A stretch of DNA of 64,000 nt, taken from positions 62,001 through 126,000 of the forward strand of contig NZ_JAJNCL010000015.1 in NCBI RefSeq assembly GCF_021025955.1, in the 5' to 3' direction. This DNA is from Rhodococcus qingshengii. Lineage in GTDB: Bacteria; Actinomycetota; Actinomycetes; Mycobacteriales; Mycobacteriaceae. Below the pieces are notes generated by a model. It saw only the letters and a program-made list of their open reading frames with translations, was not told the DNA's origin and did no database searches. The position numbers and the translations under genes are program-made. This document shows positions 50,604 to 62,170 of this stretch, in pieces (within the stretch, counting starts at the first letter, position 1; each line of letters starts with the position of its first letter).

Positions 50604-51173
50604 GTGCGCGTGCTCGGAGTGGACCCAGGCTTGACTCGCTGCGGGTTGGGTGTGGTCGACGGGAGCAACGGCAGGAAAGTGCGCCCGATTGCTGTCGACG
50701 TGGTGCGGACCCCGCCCGAGATGGACCTCGGGTCTCGGCTACTGCGGATCTCCGATGCGGCTGAACTGTGGATCGAGCAGTACAAGCCGGAGGTCGTCGC
50801 GATCGAGCGCGTATTCGCGCAGCACAACGTCAGTACGGCGATGGGGACGGCGCAAGCAGGCGGAGTTGTCGCGCTCGCTGCCGCCAGACGCGGCATCCCG
50901 GTGTGTTTCCACACGCCCAGCGAGGTGAAGGCCGCCGTTACCGGCAGCGGTAACGCAGACAAGGCGCAGGTCACCGCGATGGTGACGCGAATCCTGAACT
51001 TGAAGACGGCGCCGAAACCGGCTGACGCCGCTGACGCTCTGGCGCTCGCGATCTGTCACTGCTGGCGAGCACCGATGATCGAGCGAATGGCCCGCGCCGA
51101 GGCGATGGCCGCCGAACAAATGCGTAAGTATCAGGCAAAATTGGCCGACATGAAGAAGGCAGGTTCACGATGA
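50604..51173 (+). CDS. ruvC: Holliday junction endonuclease RuvC
   Basis: 189 residues from GTG 50604 ([15 protein letters not shown]). Acidic residues of the RNase-H-like site are present: Asp in VDPG, Glu in [10 protein letters not shown], and Asp in [14 protein letters not shown]. Cuts Holliday junctions with RuvAB. ATG 50586 would add six residues. The stop overlaps ruvA. Confidence 0.96.
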   Translation: MRVLGVDPGLTRCGLGVVDGSNGRKVRPIAVDVVRTPPEMDLGSRLLRISDAAELWIEQYKPEVVAIERVFAQHNVSTAMGTAQAGGVVALAAARRGIPVCFHTPSEVKAAVTGSGNADKAQVTAMVTRILNLKTAPKPADAADALALAICHCWRAPMIERMARAEAMAAEQMRKYQAKLADMKKAGSR

Positions 51174-51769
51174 TCGCGTCGGTACGCGGCGAGGTACTCG
51201 ATATTGCGCTCGACCATGCGGTCATCGAAGCGTCAGGTGTCGGCTATCGGGTCAATGCCACCCCCGTGACGCTCGGTGCGCTCCATCGCGGAAGTGAAGC
51301 GCGCCTGTTCACGACGATGATCGTTCGCGAAGATTCGATGACGCTGTACGGCTTTTCCGATACAGAGTCGAAGGACCTGTTCAGCCTCCTGCAGACGGTC
51401 TCGGGAGTCGGGCCGCGCCTGGCGATGGCAACTCTCGCAGTTCTCGAACCCGACGCACTACGGCGTGCTCTGTCGGAAGGCAACCTGACGGCGTTGACGA
51501 GAGTCCCCGGTATCGGAAAACGCGGCGCGGAGCGCATGGTCGTCGAATTGCGCGACAAAGTGGACGCCGTCGCTACGACGGCCGGCGCGGCTTCCGGTGT
51601 CGTCGTCGGCAGTTCGATCCGTGATCAGATCGTCGAAGCTCTCGAAGGTTTGGGTTTCCCGATCAAGCAGGCCGAGCAGGCCACGGATTCGGTTCTGGCG
51701 GAATCGCCCGAGGCCACTACGTCGGTAGCACTGCGTTCTGCCCTGTCGCTGCTCGGTAAGACTCGATGA
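51170..51769 (+). CDS. ruvA: Holliday junction helicase subunit RuvA
   Basis: 199 residues. OB-fold N-terminus ([20 protein letters not shown]), helix-hairpin-helix pair ([20 protein letters not shown] and [19 protein letters not shown]) and C-terminal RuvB-binding domain. Four-base overlaps with both ruvC and ruvB. Confidence 0.97.
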   Translation: MIASVRGEVLDIALDHAVIEASGVGYRVNATPVTLGALHRGSEARLFTTMIVREDSMTLYGFSDTESKDLFSLLQTVSGVGPRLAMATLAVLEPDALRRALSEGNLTALTRVPGIGKRGAERMVVELRDKVDAVATTAGAASGVVVGSSIRDQIVEALEGLGFPIKQAEQATDSVLAESPEATTSVALRSALSLLGKTR

Positions 51770-52863
51770 ACTTCGATCCGATCGACGATTTCGACGACGA
51801 ATCGCAGGTCTCTGCCGAATTGGTGGCAGGAGACGGCGACGTCGAAGCGAGTTTGCGCCCCAAGAGTCTCGACGACTTCATCGGTCAACCCCGAGTCCGC
51901 GAGCAATTGCAGCTCGTGCTCACCGGCGCAAAACTTCGTGGCAGCACGCCTGACCACATCCTGATGTCCGGTCCCCCCGGACTCGGTAAAACGTCGATGG
52001 CGATGATCATCGCGGGGGAGTTGGGCTCCTCCCTGCGGCTGACGTCCGGGCCGGCGCTCGAACGCGCCGGGGACTTGGCGGCGATGCTGAGCAATCTCGT
52101 CGAGGGCGACGTGTTGTTCATCGACGAGATTCACCGAATCGCTCGTCCGGCCGAGGAGATGTTGTACCTCGCGATGGAGGACTTCCGCGTCGACGTCGTC
52201 GTCGGTAAGGGGCCCGGCGCCACGTCGATTCCTCTGGAGGTCGCACCATTCACGCTGGTCGGTGCGACAACCCGATCCGGTGCCCTTACCGGTCCGTTGC
52301 GTGACCGCTTCGGGTTCACCGCGCACATGGATTTCTACGAACCCGAAGAGTTGCAACAGATTCTGATGCGCTCGGCGGGAATTCTGGGAGTCAATCTCGA
52401 AGTTGACGCCGGCGCCGAAATCGCGAGACGCTCGCGGGGGACGCCGCGTATCGCGAACCGATTGCTGCGACGGGTTCGCGACTTCGCGGAGGTTCGTGCC
52501 GACGGAATCGTCACCATGGACGTCGCTCAGGCCGCCTTGGCTGTCTACGACGTGGACCAGTTGGGCTTGGACCGACTCGACCGATCCGTTCTGAGTGCGT
52601 TGGTGCGTTCATTCGGCGGCGGGCCCGTCGGCGTGTCGACGCTGGCTGTGGCCGTGGGCGAGGAACCGTCAACGGTGGAAGAAGTGTGTGAGCCGTTCCT
52701 GGTCCGTGCCGGGATGATCGCCCGGACGCCGCGAGGACGTGTGGCTACCGCCGCTGCCTGGACTCAACTCGGAATGACACCGCCGCCGGATGCCGCCGCG
52801 GGCGGTATCGAGGTTCGTGTCAACGAACCGCAGGCCATGTTGTTCGATCCGAACAGAGAGTGA
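51766..52863 (+). CDS. ruvB: Holliday junction helicase ATPase RuvB
   Basis: 365 residues. Walker [19 protein letters not shown], Walker [11 protein letters not shown], sensor 1 LVGATTRSG, and winged-helix C-terminus. ATP-driven branch migration motor with RuvA. Confidence 0.98.
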   Translation: MNFDPIDDFDDESQVSAELVAGDGDVEASLRPKSLDDFIGQPRVREQLQLVLTGAKLRGSTPDHILMSGPPGLGKTSMAMIIAGELGSSLRLTSGPALERAGDLAAMLSNLVEGDVLFIDEIHRIARPAEEMLYLAMEDFRVDVVVGKGPGATSIPLEVAPFTLVGATTRSGALTGPLRDRFGFTAHMDFYEPEELQQILMRSAGILGVNLEVDAGAEIARRSRGTPRIANRLLRRVRDFAEVRADGIVTMDVAQAALAVYDVDQLGLDRLDRSVLSALVRSFGGGPVGVSTLAVAVGEEPSTVEEVCEPFLVRAGMIARTPRGRVATAAAWTQLGMTPPPDAAAGGIEVRVNEPQAMLFDPNRE

Positions 52864-53001
52864 ATTTCGACTGGAAAGGCCTACTTGAACGGCCGATCTG
52901 TCAGGAATCCTCAGCAACTAATGGCACACTGGTGTATTGCGTAGGTCCATCCGGGACCATCGCGGCGTAAAACGTGCAACACAACCGAGGTTGATCAACA
53001 C

Positions 53002-53349
53002 ATGTCGAGTTTGCTTTTCCCACTCTTGATCCTCGCACTGCTGGTGCCCATGTTCCTGGGCATGCGCAAGCAGAAGAAGGCTTTGGCTGCCACTTCCGAG
53101 ATGCAGGACTCGCTGCAGGTCGGCGATCGGGTGCAGACCACAGCCGGGCTCTACGCCACGATCGCTTCTCTAGGCGACGACACCGTGGACCTCGAGATCG
53201 CCGACGGTGTCATCACCACCTGGTCTCGTCTGGTCATCCGTGAGCGCGTCGTCGAGACGACCGAGACCGACGAGTACGACGACGACTCGATTTCCGAGAT
53301 CGAAGAGTCTGCTACCGACACCGAAATCCGGCTCACCAAGGAGTCCTGA
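53002..53349 (+). CDS. yajC: Preprotein translocase subunit YajC
   Basis: 115 residues: one N-terminal membrane helix (LLFPLLILALLVPMFLGM), KKALAATSEMQDSLQVGDRV and the beta-rich VQTTAGLYATIASLGDD, then an acidic tail. Accessory to SecDF, which follow. Confidence 0.93.
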   Translation: MSSLLFPLLILALLVPMFLGMRKQKKALAATSEMQDSLQVGDRVQTTAGLYATIASLGDDTVDLEIADGVITTWSRLVIRERVVETTETDEYDDDSISEIEESATDTEIRLTKES

Positions 53350-53473
53350 CTTCGTCGACCTGGTACGTGTTCTAGAGTTGTGAACTCGGACACACGTCCA
53401 GATCGGTTTGTCCGTTCTTTCACCAGCAGCTCAGTTCACCCCGTTGATCAATCGTTGCAGTTCGAACGCCGCA

Positions 53474-53500
53474 GCTCGGGTGGTCGTCGACCACCCGAGC
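53474..53500. terminator. Perfect hairpin between yajC and secD
   Basis: GCTCGGGTGGTCG and CGACCACCCGAGC are exact complements separated by a single base (effective loop about five bases). There is no T-run. It lies 47 bases before secD and may tune transcription or stability between yajC and secDF. Confidence 0.55.
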
Positions 53501-53546
53501 CGTGCACTTACTGAAGCTCTGCACCTACTGAGGAGACTTAAAGATC

Positions 53547-55268
53547 GTGGCACCTTCCACCGGAACGGTGCATCCGGTCCGCTACCTGGCCCTTTTCGGG
53601 GTCTTGGTGGTGGCACTGTATGCCCTGGTGTTCTTCACTGGAGACAAGTCGGCCACGCCGAAACTCGGCATCGACCTGCAGGGTGGAACGCGGGTCACGT
53701 TGACCGCTCGTACCCCGGACGGCAGTGCTCCGAGTCAGGACAGTCTCAAGCAGGCGCAGGAGATCATCGAGACCCGCGTCAACGGTCTCGGCGTTTCCGG
53801 CTCCGAGGTCGTCATCGACGGTGACAACCTCGTCATCACGGTTCCCGGCGACGACAGCGCACAGGCTCGCTCGCTCGGTCAGACCGCCCGCCTCTACATC
53901 CGGCCGGTGACCGGTTCGATCGATGTCGCCACCCGTGACGCGAGTCGGACAGCTACCCCTGAGGCGCCGGCGGCCGAAACCCCGGCCACTGATGCTCCGG
54001 CTCCCGAGGCACCCGCCGACGGGACCCAGACTCCGCAGAACCGTCCGTTCCTGGCTCAGGACCCGACCACTCCGGAGACAACCCCGGCGCCGGAGACGAC
54101 AACGCCGGCTCCCAGCGGGGACGCATCGAGTGACGGCACCGACGAAGGCGACGCAGCAGCAGCGGAAATCGCCGCAGCGCGAGCCCTCCGACAGAGCACC
54201 GATCCGACCGTGCAGCAGCAAGCAGTGGCGAACCTCGACTGCTCCGTCGCAGATCCGCTTCGTGGAAACGACGACCCCACGCTGCCGCTGGTTGCGTGCT
54301 CGCAAGACGGTCTGAACATCTATCTCCTCGGTCCCTCGATCATCGACGGCCAGGAGATCGCCGACGCCTCGTCGGTCTTCAACTCACAGCAGTCGCGTCA
54401 CGAGATCAGCCTCTCGTTCAAGACGACGGGCAGCAACACCTGGGCCGCGTTCACCTCAGCCAACATCGGCAAGCAGGCAGCGTTCACGCTCGACTCGAAG
54501 GTCGTCAGCGCTCCCACGATTCAAGGCGCAACGCCCGCGGGCAGCGCCACCTCGATCACCGGCAGCTTCACCGCTGACAGTGCCAAGGAATTGGCCAACA
54601 CGCTCAAGTACGGTTCGCTTCCGCTGTCGTTCGCGGCCTCGGAAGCCGAGACGGTCTCGGCCACGCTCGGCCTGGCGTCACTGCAGGCGGCACTGATCGC
54701 CGGCGCGGTGGGTCTTGTGCTCGTTCTGCTGTACTGCCTCGTCTACTACCGCATGCTCGGCGTCCTGACGGCGTTGTCGCTGATTCTCTCGGGAGTCATG
54801 GTTTACGCAATCATGGTTCTGCTCGGTAGATACATCGGCTTCACACTCGACTTGGCCGGTATGGCAGGTCTGATCATCGGTATCGGTATGACCGCCGACT
54901 CGTTCGTCGTGTTCTTCGAACGCATCAAGGACGAAATGCGTGAGGGCCGTAGCTTCCGCTCGGCGGTGCCACGCGGTTGGGCGCGAGCGCGTCGGACCAT
55001 TCTTTCCGGCAACGCGGTCAGCTTCATCGCCGCTGCAGTTCTGTACGTGCTGGCGGTCGGCCAGGTGCGAGGCTTCGCCTTCACCTTGGGCCTGACCACC
55101 ATCCTCGACGTGATTGTCGTGTTCCTCGTGACGTGGCCACTGGTCAGCATGGCGTCCCGTTCGGCGTTCTGGTCCAAGCCCAGGGTCAACGGTCTCGGCG
55201 CAGTGCAAGAGGTTGCCCGCGAACGTAAGGTTGCCGCCGCTGCGTCGGCTAAGGAGACACGAGCATGA
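53547..55268 (+). CDS. secD: Protein translocase subunit SecD
   Basis: 573 residues. One N-terminal membrane helix, a large outer domain beginning [20 protein letters not shown] (the conserved GLDLxGG), then five membrane segments with [21 protein letters not shown] Pro/Ala/Thr/Glu-rich stretch of about 60 residues (roughly 135-195) is inserted in the first outer domain, as in other actinobacterial SecD. GTG 53547 with GAGGAGAC. Overlaps secF. Confidence 0.96.
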   Translation: MAPSTGTVHPVRYLALFGVLVVALYALVFFTGDKSATPKLGIDLQGGTRVTLTARTPDGSAPSQDSLKQAQEIIETRVNGLGVSGSEVVIDGDNLVITVPGDDSAQARSLGQTARLYIRPVTGSIDVATRDASRTATPEAPAAETPATDAPAPEAPADGTQTPQNRPFLAQDPTTPETTPAPETTTPAPSGDASSDGTDEGDAAAAEIAAARALRQSTDPTVQQQAVANLDCSVADPLRGNDDPTLPLVACSQDGLNIYLLGPSIIDGQEIADASSVFNSQQSRHEISLSFKTTGSNTWAAFTSANIGKQAAFTLDSKVVSAPTIQGATPAGSATSITGSFTADSAKELANTLKYGSLPLSFAASEAETVSATLGLASLQAALIAGAVGLVLVLLYCLVYYRMLGVLTALSLILSGVMVYAIMVLLGRYIGFTLDLAGMAGLIIGIGMTADSFVVFFERIKDEMREGRSFRSAVPRGWARARRTILSGNAVSFIAAAVLYVLAVGQVRGFAFTLGLTTILDVIVVFLVTWPLVSMASRSAFWSKPRVNGLGAVQEVARERKVAAAASAKETRA

Positions 55269-56488
55269 GCGAGTCCAACAACTCCCCGGTGGGGCCTTCC
55301 AACAATTCCTCGGCCGAGTCCGCAGACGCCGCCGCCCGCTCGGAGATCACCGACTCGGGCGTCGATCAAGGCGCGATGCCCAAGCACAGCTGGCTCTCAC
55401 GGCTGTACACCGGAACGGGTGCGTTCGAGGTCGTCGGCAAGCGTCGCTTCTACTACGGACTGACCGGCGCTCTGGTCGCGATCGCGCTGCTGAGCATCAT
55501 CCTGCGCGGGTTCACCTTCGGTATCGATTTCGAGGGTGGATCGCGCATTCAGTTCCCGGCAGAGGGTGGAGTCGAGACGTCGGCGGTCGAAACCGTCTAC
55601 TCAGACACGCTCGGATTCGAGCCGGTAACCGTGCAGACGGTCGGCTCGGGCGCCAGTGCTACCGTGCAGATTCGGTCGGAGACGCTGAACGCGACGCAGA
55701 TCAACGAACTGCAGTCGGCCCTCTTCGACGAGTTCCAGCCCAAGGACAAGGACGGGAACCCGTCGGCGCAAGCCATCAGTTTCGCGGACGTGAGTGAAAC
55801 CTGGGGCGGTCAGATCACCAAGAAGGCGCTGATCGCGCTGATCGTGTTCCTGGTGATCGTGAGTATCTACATCGCAGTCCGCTTCGAGAGAGACATGGCG
55901 GTAGCCGCGATCGTCGCGTTGTTCTTCGACATCATCGTCACCGCCGGCGTCTACTCGCTCGTCGGTTTCGAGGTGTCGCCCGCGACGGTGATCGGTTTGC
56001 TCACCATTCTCGGCTTCTCGCTGTACGACACGGTGGTCGTGTTCGACAAGGTCGAAGAGAACACCCGCGGTGTTCTGCACCTGACGCGCCGGACGTACGG
56101 CGAGCAGGCCAACCTCGCGGTGAATCAGACCTTGATGCGTTCGATCAACACGACCGTCATCAGTGTGCTTCCCGTGATCGCACTGATGGTGGTCGCGGTC
56201 TGGATGCTCGGCGTCGGCACACTCAAGGACCTTGCGCTCGTTCAGCTCGTCGGAATCATCGTGGGTGCGTACTCCTCGATCTTCTTCGCGACGCCGCTCC
56301 TGGTGTCGATGAAGGAACGCTGGGGACCCGTCGCCGCGCACACTCGTAAGGTGCTCGCCCGCCGGGCTACGCTGGCCGAGAAGGGTACGCAGGCGGTTGC
56401 CGTCGGCGCACCAGTTGCACGCCGTGCGCCGGTTGCTCCGCAGCCGGGTGCGCGGCCGACCGGAAAGCGAAACAAGAGGGGGCACTGA
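55265..56488 (+). CDS. secF: Protein translocase subunit SecF
   Basis: 407 residues with six membrane segments; [16 protein letters not shown] near residue 80 and [20 protein letters not shown] in the central part are SecF signatures. N- and C-terminal hydrophilic extensions are long (about 40 and 50 residues). Works with SecD in proton-driven late export. Confidence 0.97.
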   Translation: MSESNNSPVGPSNNSSAESADAAARSEITDSGVDQGAMPKHSWLSRLYTGTGAFEVVGKRRFYYGLTGALVAIALLSIILRGFTFGIDFEGGSRIQFPAEGGVETSAVETVYSDTLGFEPVTVQTVGSGASATVQIRSETLNATQINELQSALFDEFQPKDKDGNPSAQAISFADVSETWGGQITKKALIALIVFLVIVSIYIAVRFERDMAVAAIVALFFDIIVTAGVYSLVGFEVSPATVIGLLTILGFSLYDTVVVFDKVEENTRGVLHLTRRTYGEQANLAVNQTLMRSINTTVISVLPVIALMVVAVWMLGVGTLKDLALVQLVGIIVGAYSSIFFATPLLVSMKERWGPVAAHTRKVLARRATLAEKGTQAVAVGAPVARRAPVAPQPGARPTGKRNKRGH

Positions 56489-56490
56489 AC

Positions 56491-58221
56491 ATGCTCCCAA
56501 GAACACGCACACTGGTTCGATCGATGACGTTCGTTGCAGCCACCGCGGTGGCTGCGGGTTCGTTGGCGGCCTGCTCGGAAAGCGCCGAGCAGGTTCCGTC
56601 CATCGGATACGCCATCGACAACTCCATCACCACGTACAACGCCAACACGACAGCTGGGTCGGTGTCCGGAGCGATGGCCGCGTTCGGCCGGGTGCTTCCC
56701 GGTTTCACGTTCACCGGTCCGGCGGGGGCGCCCGTGTCGGACACCGACATCGGAACGGCGTCGGAGTTGCCCGGTGACGTGCTCACCGTCTCGTACAAGC
56801 TCAACCCGGCTTCCGTGTACTCCGACGGGATTCCGATGTCCTGTGATGATCTCGTCCTCACGTGGGCGGCGTCGAGTGGCACGTTCACCAAAGATGTCGA
56901 CGGTTCCGTGAAGCCCATGTTCGACACGGCGAACAATCTCGGTTACGCGGACATCGACCGGATCGACTGCCAGAGCGGGTCGAAGGATGCGACGGTGTTC
57001 TTCAAACCCGGGCGATCGTTCACCGATTGGCGGTCGTTGTTCGGTGCGACTGCGTTGATGCCTTCACACATCGTGACGCAGCGCACGGGTGTCAGCGACG
57101 TGGTGAGCGCGGTGAATGCCGGTGACACCGAAGCATTGTCGAAGATCGCGGACTTCTGGAACACCGGGTGGAACCTGACTCCAGGTCAGGTGGACACTTC
57201 GGTACTGCCTTCCGCCGGACCGTATCGAATCGACTCGTACAGTGCCGACGACGGTCTGGTGCTGGTCGCGAACGAGCGGTGGTGGGGTAACCAGCCGGCG
57301 ACCGATCGCATCGTCGTTTGGCCACGTGGTGTGAATCTGAACGAGGATCTCGACAAGAGCTCGATCGAGGTCGTCGACGTCGCCTCCGGGTCTGCCGGCC
57401 AGCTCGGTACTCCGTCCGGTTTCGACGTCCAACAGATTCCGTCGCGGTCGATCGAGCAGTTCGTTCTCGCGACGTCGGGTTCTCTGGGCGACGAAGCCGC
57501 GCGGCGAGCGTTCGCGCATTGTGTTCCGCGGACAGTGTTGTTCGAGAAGTTCGGTCAGACGGAGAACGCGCCGCAGGCCGGTCTGGGCTCCGGCGTGGTC
57601 GATTCGCGACTGATGGCGCCGGATTCACTGGTCTACAGCGACGCCGCTGCGGTTGACGGTGATCGGTACGCCAATTCCGACGTCGAGGCTGCGAAGACCT
57701 CGTTGTCGGAAGCTGACCTCGAACAGTTGACCGTCCGAGTCGGCTACCTGGCGCCGGACCCGGTGCGGGCGCAGATCGTCTCCGAAGCAAAAGCAGCGTG
57801 CGCTCCGGCGGGAATCACGATCGAGGACGCGAGCAGCGACAGCTTCGATCCTACGAGTCTGCAGTCCGGGGGAGTCGACGCTGTGCTTTCCGGCATGGCC
57901 GGCAAAGTCGGGGCGGGCGGAACAGCGAGCATGATCGACGCGCGCGGAGCGTTGCGATCGGGCAACGGTGCAAACCTCGGCAATTACGGAAACGCGAGGA
58001 TCGATCAGATCATCGATCAGCTGAACGTGGATGCGAGCACGAGTGCGCAATTGGGACTCTCGGTGGAGGCGGAGAACATCCTCTGGACTCAGGTGCCTAC
58101 GATTCCACTGTTCAATCAACTACGAACTGTCGCTGTAGCTCCAGGCATGTCGGCAGTCTTGGTCAATCCGGCTCGGGCCGCTACCGGCTGGAACATGGAC
58201 AGATGGGTACTACGCAGATGA
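56491..58221 (+). CDS. Peptide/solute-binding lipoprotein, ABC transporter family 5
   Basis: 576 residues. Signal peptide with lipobox (AAGSLAACSES, Cys about residue 28). The SBP_bac_5 layout is clear: VLTVSYKLNPASVYSDGIPM, WRSLFGATALMPSHIV, and PTIPLFNQLRTVAVAP near the end. No permease or ATPase genes adjoin; it lies between secF and apt, a conserved spot where the homologue is a lone binding protein. Ligand unknown. Confidence 0.88.
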   Translation: MLPRTRTLVRSMTFVAATAVAAGSLAACSESAEQVPSIGYAIDNSITTYNANTTAGSVSGAMAAFGRVLPGFTFTGPAGAPVSDTDIGTASELPGDVLTVSYKLNPASVYSDGIPMSCDDLVLTWAASSGTFTKDVDGSVKPMFDTANNLGYADIDRIDCQSGSKDATVFFKPGRSFTDWRSLFGATALMPSHIVTQRTGVSDVVSAVNAGDTEALSKIADFWNTGWNLTPGQVDTSVLPSAGPYRIDSYSADDGLVLVANERWWGNQPATDRIVVWPRGVNLNEDLDKSSIEVVDVASGSAGQLGTPSGFDVQQIPSRSIEQFVLATSGSLGDEAARRAFAHCVPRTVLFEKFGQTENAPQAGLGSGVVDSRLMAPDSLVYSDAAAVDGDRYANSDVEAAKTSLSEADLEQLTVRVGYLAPDPVRAQIVSEAKAACAPAGITIEDASSDSFDPTSLQSGGVDAVLSGMAGKVGAGGTASMIDARGALRSGNGANLGNYGNARIDQIIDQLNVDASTSAQLGLSVEAENILWTQVPTIPLFNQLRTVAVAPGMSAVLVNPARAATGWNMDRWVLRR

Positions 58222-58796
58222 CCGTCTCGAATGGCGTTGCCTTGCACACGCCTGAAGAATTGATCGCAATCCACCGGGCTGCCGGAGACGCTGTTGTTCG
58301 GCTGACCCGCTGGGCAGACAACTTCCCGGGCCCTGGAGTGCGGTTCGCCGATCTGACTCCGGTGTTCGCCGACGCAGAGGGGTTCGGCGCCGTGCTCGAC
58401 GCCCTTGTCGCCTGTGCCCCGGACGCCGACACGATCGCAGCCGTCGATGCCCGCGGATTCCTGCTCGGTGCCGGCGCAGCCGCGAAGATGGGCGCTGGGG
58501 TGGTGGCCGTGCGTAAGGTCGGCAAACTGCCGCCGCCGGTGCTCTCTCGCTCGTACAGCCTCGAGTACGGATCGTCGACTCTCGAGATCCCGGCGAACGG
58601 CTTCGATCTCGCCGGGCGGAATGTTCTGGTGATCGACGACGTTCTGGCTACCGGAGGGACACTCGAGGCGGCTGTACAGTTGGTTGAGTTGGGTGGAGCG
58701 AACGTCGTCGGCGTCGCAGTGGTGCTCGAGATCGAGGAATTGCGCGGTCGAGATCGCTTCTTGAAGTACCCACTGACATCCCTGGTGAAGGTCTGA
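58218..58796 (+). CDS. apt: Adenine phosphoribosyltransferase
   Basis: 192 residues. Salvages adenine to AMP using PRPP. PRPP loop VLVIDDVLATGGTLEAAVQL; N-terminal FPGPGVRFADLTPVFAD. ATG 58218 overlaps the binding-protein stop (ATGA). Next gene is rel, the usual order. Confidence 0.93.
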   Translation: MTVSNGVALHTPEELIAIHRAAGDAVVRLTRWADNFPGPGVRFADLTPVFADAEGFGAVLDALVACAPDADTIAAVDARGFLLGAGAAAKMGAGVVAVRKVGKLPPPVLSRSYSLEYGSSTLEIPANGFDLAGRNVLVIDDVLATGGTLEAAVQLVELGGANVVGVAVVLEIEELRGRDRFLKYPLTSLVKV

Positions 58797-58894
58797 GTAT
58801 TAAAGTTGTCTCCTGGGGGTCGAGTTAGACCTCCAGGGCAATTAACCGATGCAGGGCGGTTGCCTCATCCAACTCGGTGGTAGGAGGTGGCGAC

Positions 58895-61306
58895 ATGACG
58901 TCGAATCTTGATCGATCACAGAACTCGGGTGCAGTGTCGCAGGAGACGGGTGCAGTTCCGTCTCCGGAGACGACACCATCGAAGTCCGCGGTGCCCGACG
59001 ATTCGGGATCTGCGCAAACTACCGGCAATCGGGGTGGGCAGAACCTGGCCGTGCCCGCCTCCGCCTCCCGTAGGGTGCGTGCTCGGCTTGCTCGGCGCAT
59101 CACCGGTCAGCGCAATGCCACCATCCGCCCGGTGCTCGAGCCGTTGGTCAGCCTTCACCGTGAGCTGTATCCGAAGGCCGACCTCGCGCTGCTCCAGCGT
59201 GCGTACGACGTCGCCGAGGACAGACATTCGAGCCAGCGGCGCAAGTCCGGCGATCCGTACATCACGCATCCGTTGGCCGTCGCAAGCATTCTGGCCGAGT
59301 TGGGTATGGACACCACCACCCTCGTCGCAGCCCTTCTACACGACACCGTCGAGGACACCGGTTACTCCCTCGAGGAGTTGACCAAGGACTTCGGTGACGA
59401 GGTCGCTCACCTCGTCGACGGCGTCACCAAACTCGACAAGGTCGTTCTCGGCACCGCCGCCGAGGGCGAAACCATCCGCAAGATGATCATCGCGATGGCG
59501 CGGGACCCGCGCGTGCTCGTGATCAAGGTTGCGGATCGTCTGCACAACATGCGCACGATGCGATTCCTGCCGCCCGAGAAGCAGGCGCGCAAGGCACGGG
59601 AGACTCTCGAAGTCATTGCGCCACTTGCGCATCGACTCGGTATGGCGACCGTCAAGTGGGAACTCGAAGACCTCTCGTTCGCGATCCTTCACCCGAAGAA
59701 GTACGACGAGATCGTTCGACTGGTCGCAGATCGCGCGCCCTCTCGTGACACCTATCTGGCCAAGGTTCGGGCCGAGATCAACTCGACTCTGTCTGCCTCA
59801 CGGATCAACGCCATCGTCGAGGGCCGGCCCAAGCACTACTGGTCGATCTATCAGAAGATGATCGTCAAGGGCCGCGACTTCGACGACATTCACGATTTGG
59901 TCGGCGTCCGCATTCTGTGCGAAGAAGTGCGTGACTGTTACGCCGCGGTCGGCGTTGTCCACTCGCTGTGGCAGCCGATGGCCGGTCGCTTCAAGGACTA
60001 CATTGCACAGCCGCGCTATGGCGTCTACCAGTCGCTGCACACCACCGTCGTGGGACCGGAAGGCAAGCCCCTGGAGGTCCAGATCCGGACCCAGGACATG
60101 CACCGGACCGCGGAGTTCGGTATTGCCGCGCACTGGCGGTACAAGGAGACCAAGGGCAAGCACGCGGGTGACATCGCCGAGGTCGACGACATGGCGTGGA
60201 TGCGTCAGCTACTCGATTGGCAACGTGAAGCGGCCGATCCGGGGGAGTTCCTCGAATCGCTGCGTTACGACCTCGCGGTCAAGGAGATCTTCGTCTTCAC
60301 ACCGAAGGGTGACGTCATCACGTTGCCTGCCGGATCGACTCCGGTCGATTTTGCATATGCCGTGCACACCGAGGTCGGGCACCGATGCATCGGTGCCAGG
60401 GTCAACGGCCGATTGGTCGCGCTGGAGCGAACTCTCGAGAACGGCGAAGTGGTGGAGGTCTTCACGTCGAAGGCCGCAACCGCCGGGCCGAGTCGCGATT
60501 GGCAGACGTTTGTCGTCTCCCCGCGCGCCAAGGCGAAGATCCGACAGTGGTTCGCGAAGGAACGGCGCGAGGAGGCGCTCGAGTCCGGTAAGGATCAGAT
60601 CGCAAAGGAGGTCCGCCGTGTGGGACTTCCGTTGCAGCGCTTGATGAATGCCGAATCGATGAGCACCATCGCGCACGAACTTCGTTATCCCGACGTCTCC
60701 GCGTTGTACACGGCTGTAGGCGAGAGTCAGGTGTCGGCGCACCACGTTGTGCAGCGCCTGGTTGCTCATCTGGGCGGCGTCGGCGCCGTCGAGGAGGAAC
60801 TGGCCGAGCGTTCGACGCCGTCGACCATGCCGGTGCGCACCCGCAGCACGGGCGACTCCGGAATCCTGGTTCCCGGGGCTCCCGGCACGGTGGCAAAACT
60901 TGCGAAGTGTTGCACGCCGGTTCCAGGCGATTCGATTCTGGGCTTCGTCACGCGCGGCGGAGCAGTCAGTGTGCACCGTACCGACTGCACCAACGCCAAC
61001 TCGCTCCACGATCAGTCGGAGCGAATCATCGACGTCGAATGGGCACCGTCAGCGACGTCGGTGTTCCTGGTCGCGATCCAGATCGAGGCGCTCGATCGTC
61101 ATCGGTTGCTTTCCGACGTCACCAAGGCGTTGGCCGACGAGAAGGTGAACATCCTGTCCGCCTCGGTCACCACGTCCGGCGACCGAGTGGCGATCAGCAA
61201 GTTCACCTTCGAGATGGGTGACCCGAAGCACCTGGGTCATGTGCTCAACGTGGTTCGTAACGTGGAAGGCGTTTACGACGTCTACCGGGTGACTTCTGCC
61301 TCGTAA
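58895..61306 (+). CDS. rel: Bifunctional (p)ppGpp synthetase/hydrolase (RelA/SpoT, Rel)
   Basis: 803 residues. HD hydrolase domain (residues about 110-220, [20 protein letters not shown]), synthetase domain ([20 protein letters not shown], with [15 protein letters not shown]), TGS ([20 protein letters not shown]), zinc-finger/helical region with [20 protein letters not shown], and C-terminal ACT. ATG 58895 with a perfect AGGAGG is preferred over GTG 58877. Alarmone control of starvation response. Confidence 0.97.
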   Translation: MTSNLDRSQNSGAVSQETGAVPSPETTPSKSAVPDDSGSAQTTGNRGGQNLAVPASASRRVRARLARRITGQRNATIRPVLEPLVSLHRELYPKADLALLQRAYDVAEDRHSSQRRKSGDPYITHPLAVASILAELGMDTTTLVAALLHDTVEDTGYSLEELTKDFGDEVAHLVDGVTKLDKVVLGTAAEGETIRKMIIAMARDPRVLVIKVADRLHNMRTMRFLPPEKQARKARETLEVIAPLAHRLGMATVKWELEDLSFAILHPKKYDEIVRLVADRAPSRDTYLAKVRAEINSTLSASRINAIVEGRPKHYWSIYQKMIVKGRDFDDIHDLVGVRILCEEVRDCYAAVGVVHSLWQPMAGRFKDYIAQPRYGVYQSLHTTVVGPEGKPLEVQIRTQDMHRTAEFGIAAHWRYKETKGKHAGDIAEVDDMAWMRQLLDWQREAADPGEFLESLRYDLAVKEIFVFTPKGDVITLPAGSTPVDFAYAVHTEVGHRCIGARVNGRLVALERTLENGEVVEVFTSKAATAGPSRDWQTFVVSPRAKAKIRQWFAKERREEALESGKDQIAKEVRRVGLPLQRLMNAESMSTIAHELRYPDVSALYTAVGESQVSAHHVVQRLVAHLGGVGAVEEELAERSTPSTMPVRTRSTGDSGILVPGAPGTVAKLAKCCTPVPGDSILGFVTRGGAVSVHRTDCTNANSLHDQSERIIDVEWAPSATSVFLVAIQIEALDRHRLLSDVTKALADEKVNILSASVTTSGDRVAISKFTFEMGDPKHLGHVLNVVRNVEGVYDVYRVTSAS

Positions 61307-61312
61307 ACTGCT

Positions 61313-61352
61313 GTGCGCCTTTATTAACCGCGGGCGGTTAATAAAGGCGCAC
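61313..61352. terminator. Bidirectional terminator between rel and the cyclophilin genes
   Basis: GTGCGCCTTTATTAACCGC (61313-61331) pairs with GCGGTTAATAAAGGCGCAC (61334-61352): a 19-bp stem, the longest in the window. Confidence 0.92.
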
Positions 61353-61357
61353 AAGGG

Positions 61358-62170
61358 TCAGGCGACTACTGCAGTCTCGATGGTGATCGGGGTGTTGGGT
61401 GCACCGCCGCCGGTTGCTCCCATGCCACCGTCGTCGCCGTCGGCTGCGATCTTCTCGATGGTCGCCAGGCCGGCGTCGTCGATGGTGCCGAAGACCGTGT
61501 AGTCAGGCGGCAGCATCGAATCCTTGTAGACGAGGAAAAACTGGCTGCCGTTGCTGTCAGGTGCGGACGAATGAGCCATTGCCAGAGTGCCGCGGGGGTA
61601 GACGACCGGCAGCGACATCGCCGGATCGTTCTGGGCGTACGTCGTAGTGGGGTACTCGTTTGCAAACTGGTACCCAGGTCCACCGGTGCCCTTGCCTGAC
61701 GGATCGCCGCACTGCAGGATCTGCAGACCCGGCATCGTCGAGAGTCGATGGCACGGAGTGTCGTCGAAGAATTTCTGCTCGGTCAGGCTCACGATGCTGT
61801 TGACCGTGCAGGGGGCTTCCGCCCGGTTCAGTTGCATCCCGATCGGGCCGGCCGTAGTCGTGAGCGCGACGTTGATGGTTCCGTCGGTGGACACACCCGT
61901 GGGGTTCGGCGGATTGACGGTTTTTGCTGCACCCGCCGCGCTCGGGTACGAGCAGTCGACGGTTGCAGCGGCCGGCGCCGGGACAGGCGGGAGTGCCTCG
62001 AACTGTGACATGTCGAGCGGCGGCATGGCAGCCGTTGTCGTCTTCGCCTTGGAGGTACTGGACGGCGAGTCCGAGCTACCGGAATCGCTGGAACAACCAG
62101 CCAGAAGCAGCGCCGCGGCGCTTGCAGCGGCAATAACTACAGGAAAGCGCATCACAGGATTACGTCGCAT
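61358..62170 (-). CDS. Cyclophilin-type peptidyl-prolyl isomerase, lipoprotein
   Basis: 270 residues. Lipoprotein signal MRFPVVIAAASAAALLLAGC (from the second ATG, 62152), Ser/Thr-rich linker, then a cyclophilin domain: FDDTPCHRLSTMPGLQILQC, GPGYQFANEYP, LAMAHSSAPDSNGSQFFLVY and TVFGTIDD. Folding catalyst of the cell envelope. ATG overlaps the stop of the paralogue upstream. Confidence 0.9.
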   Translation of the reverse strand: MRRNPVMRFPVVIAAASAAALLLAGCSSDSGSSDSPSSTSKAKTTTAAMPPLDMSQFEALPPVPAPAAATVDCSYPSAAGAAKTVNPPNPTGVSTDGTINVALTTTAGPIGMQLNRAEAPCTVNSIVSLTEQKFFDDTPCHRLSTMPGLQILQCGDPSGKGTGGPGYQFANEYPTTTYAQNDPAMSLPVVYPRGTLAMAHSSAPDSNGSQFFLVYKDSMLPPDYTVFGTIDDAGLATIEKIAADGDDGGMGATGGGAPNTPITIETAVVA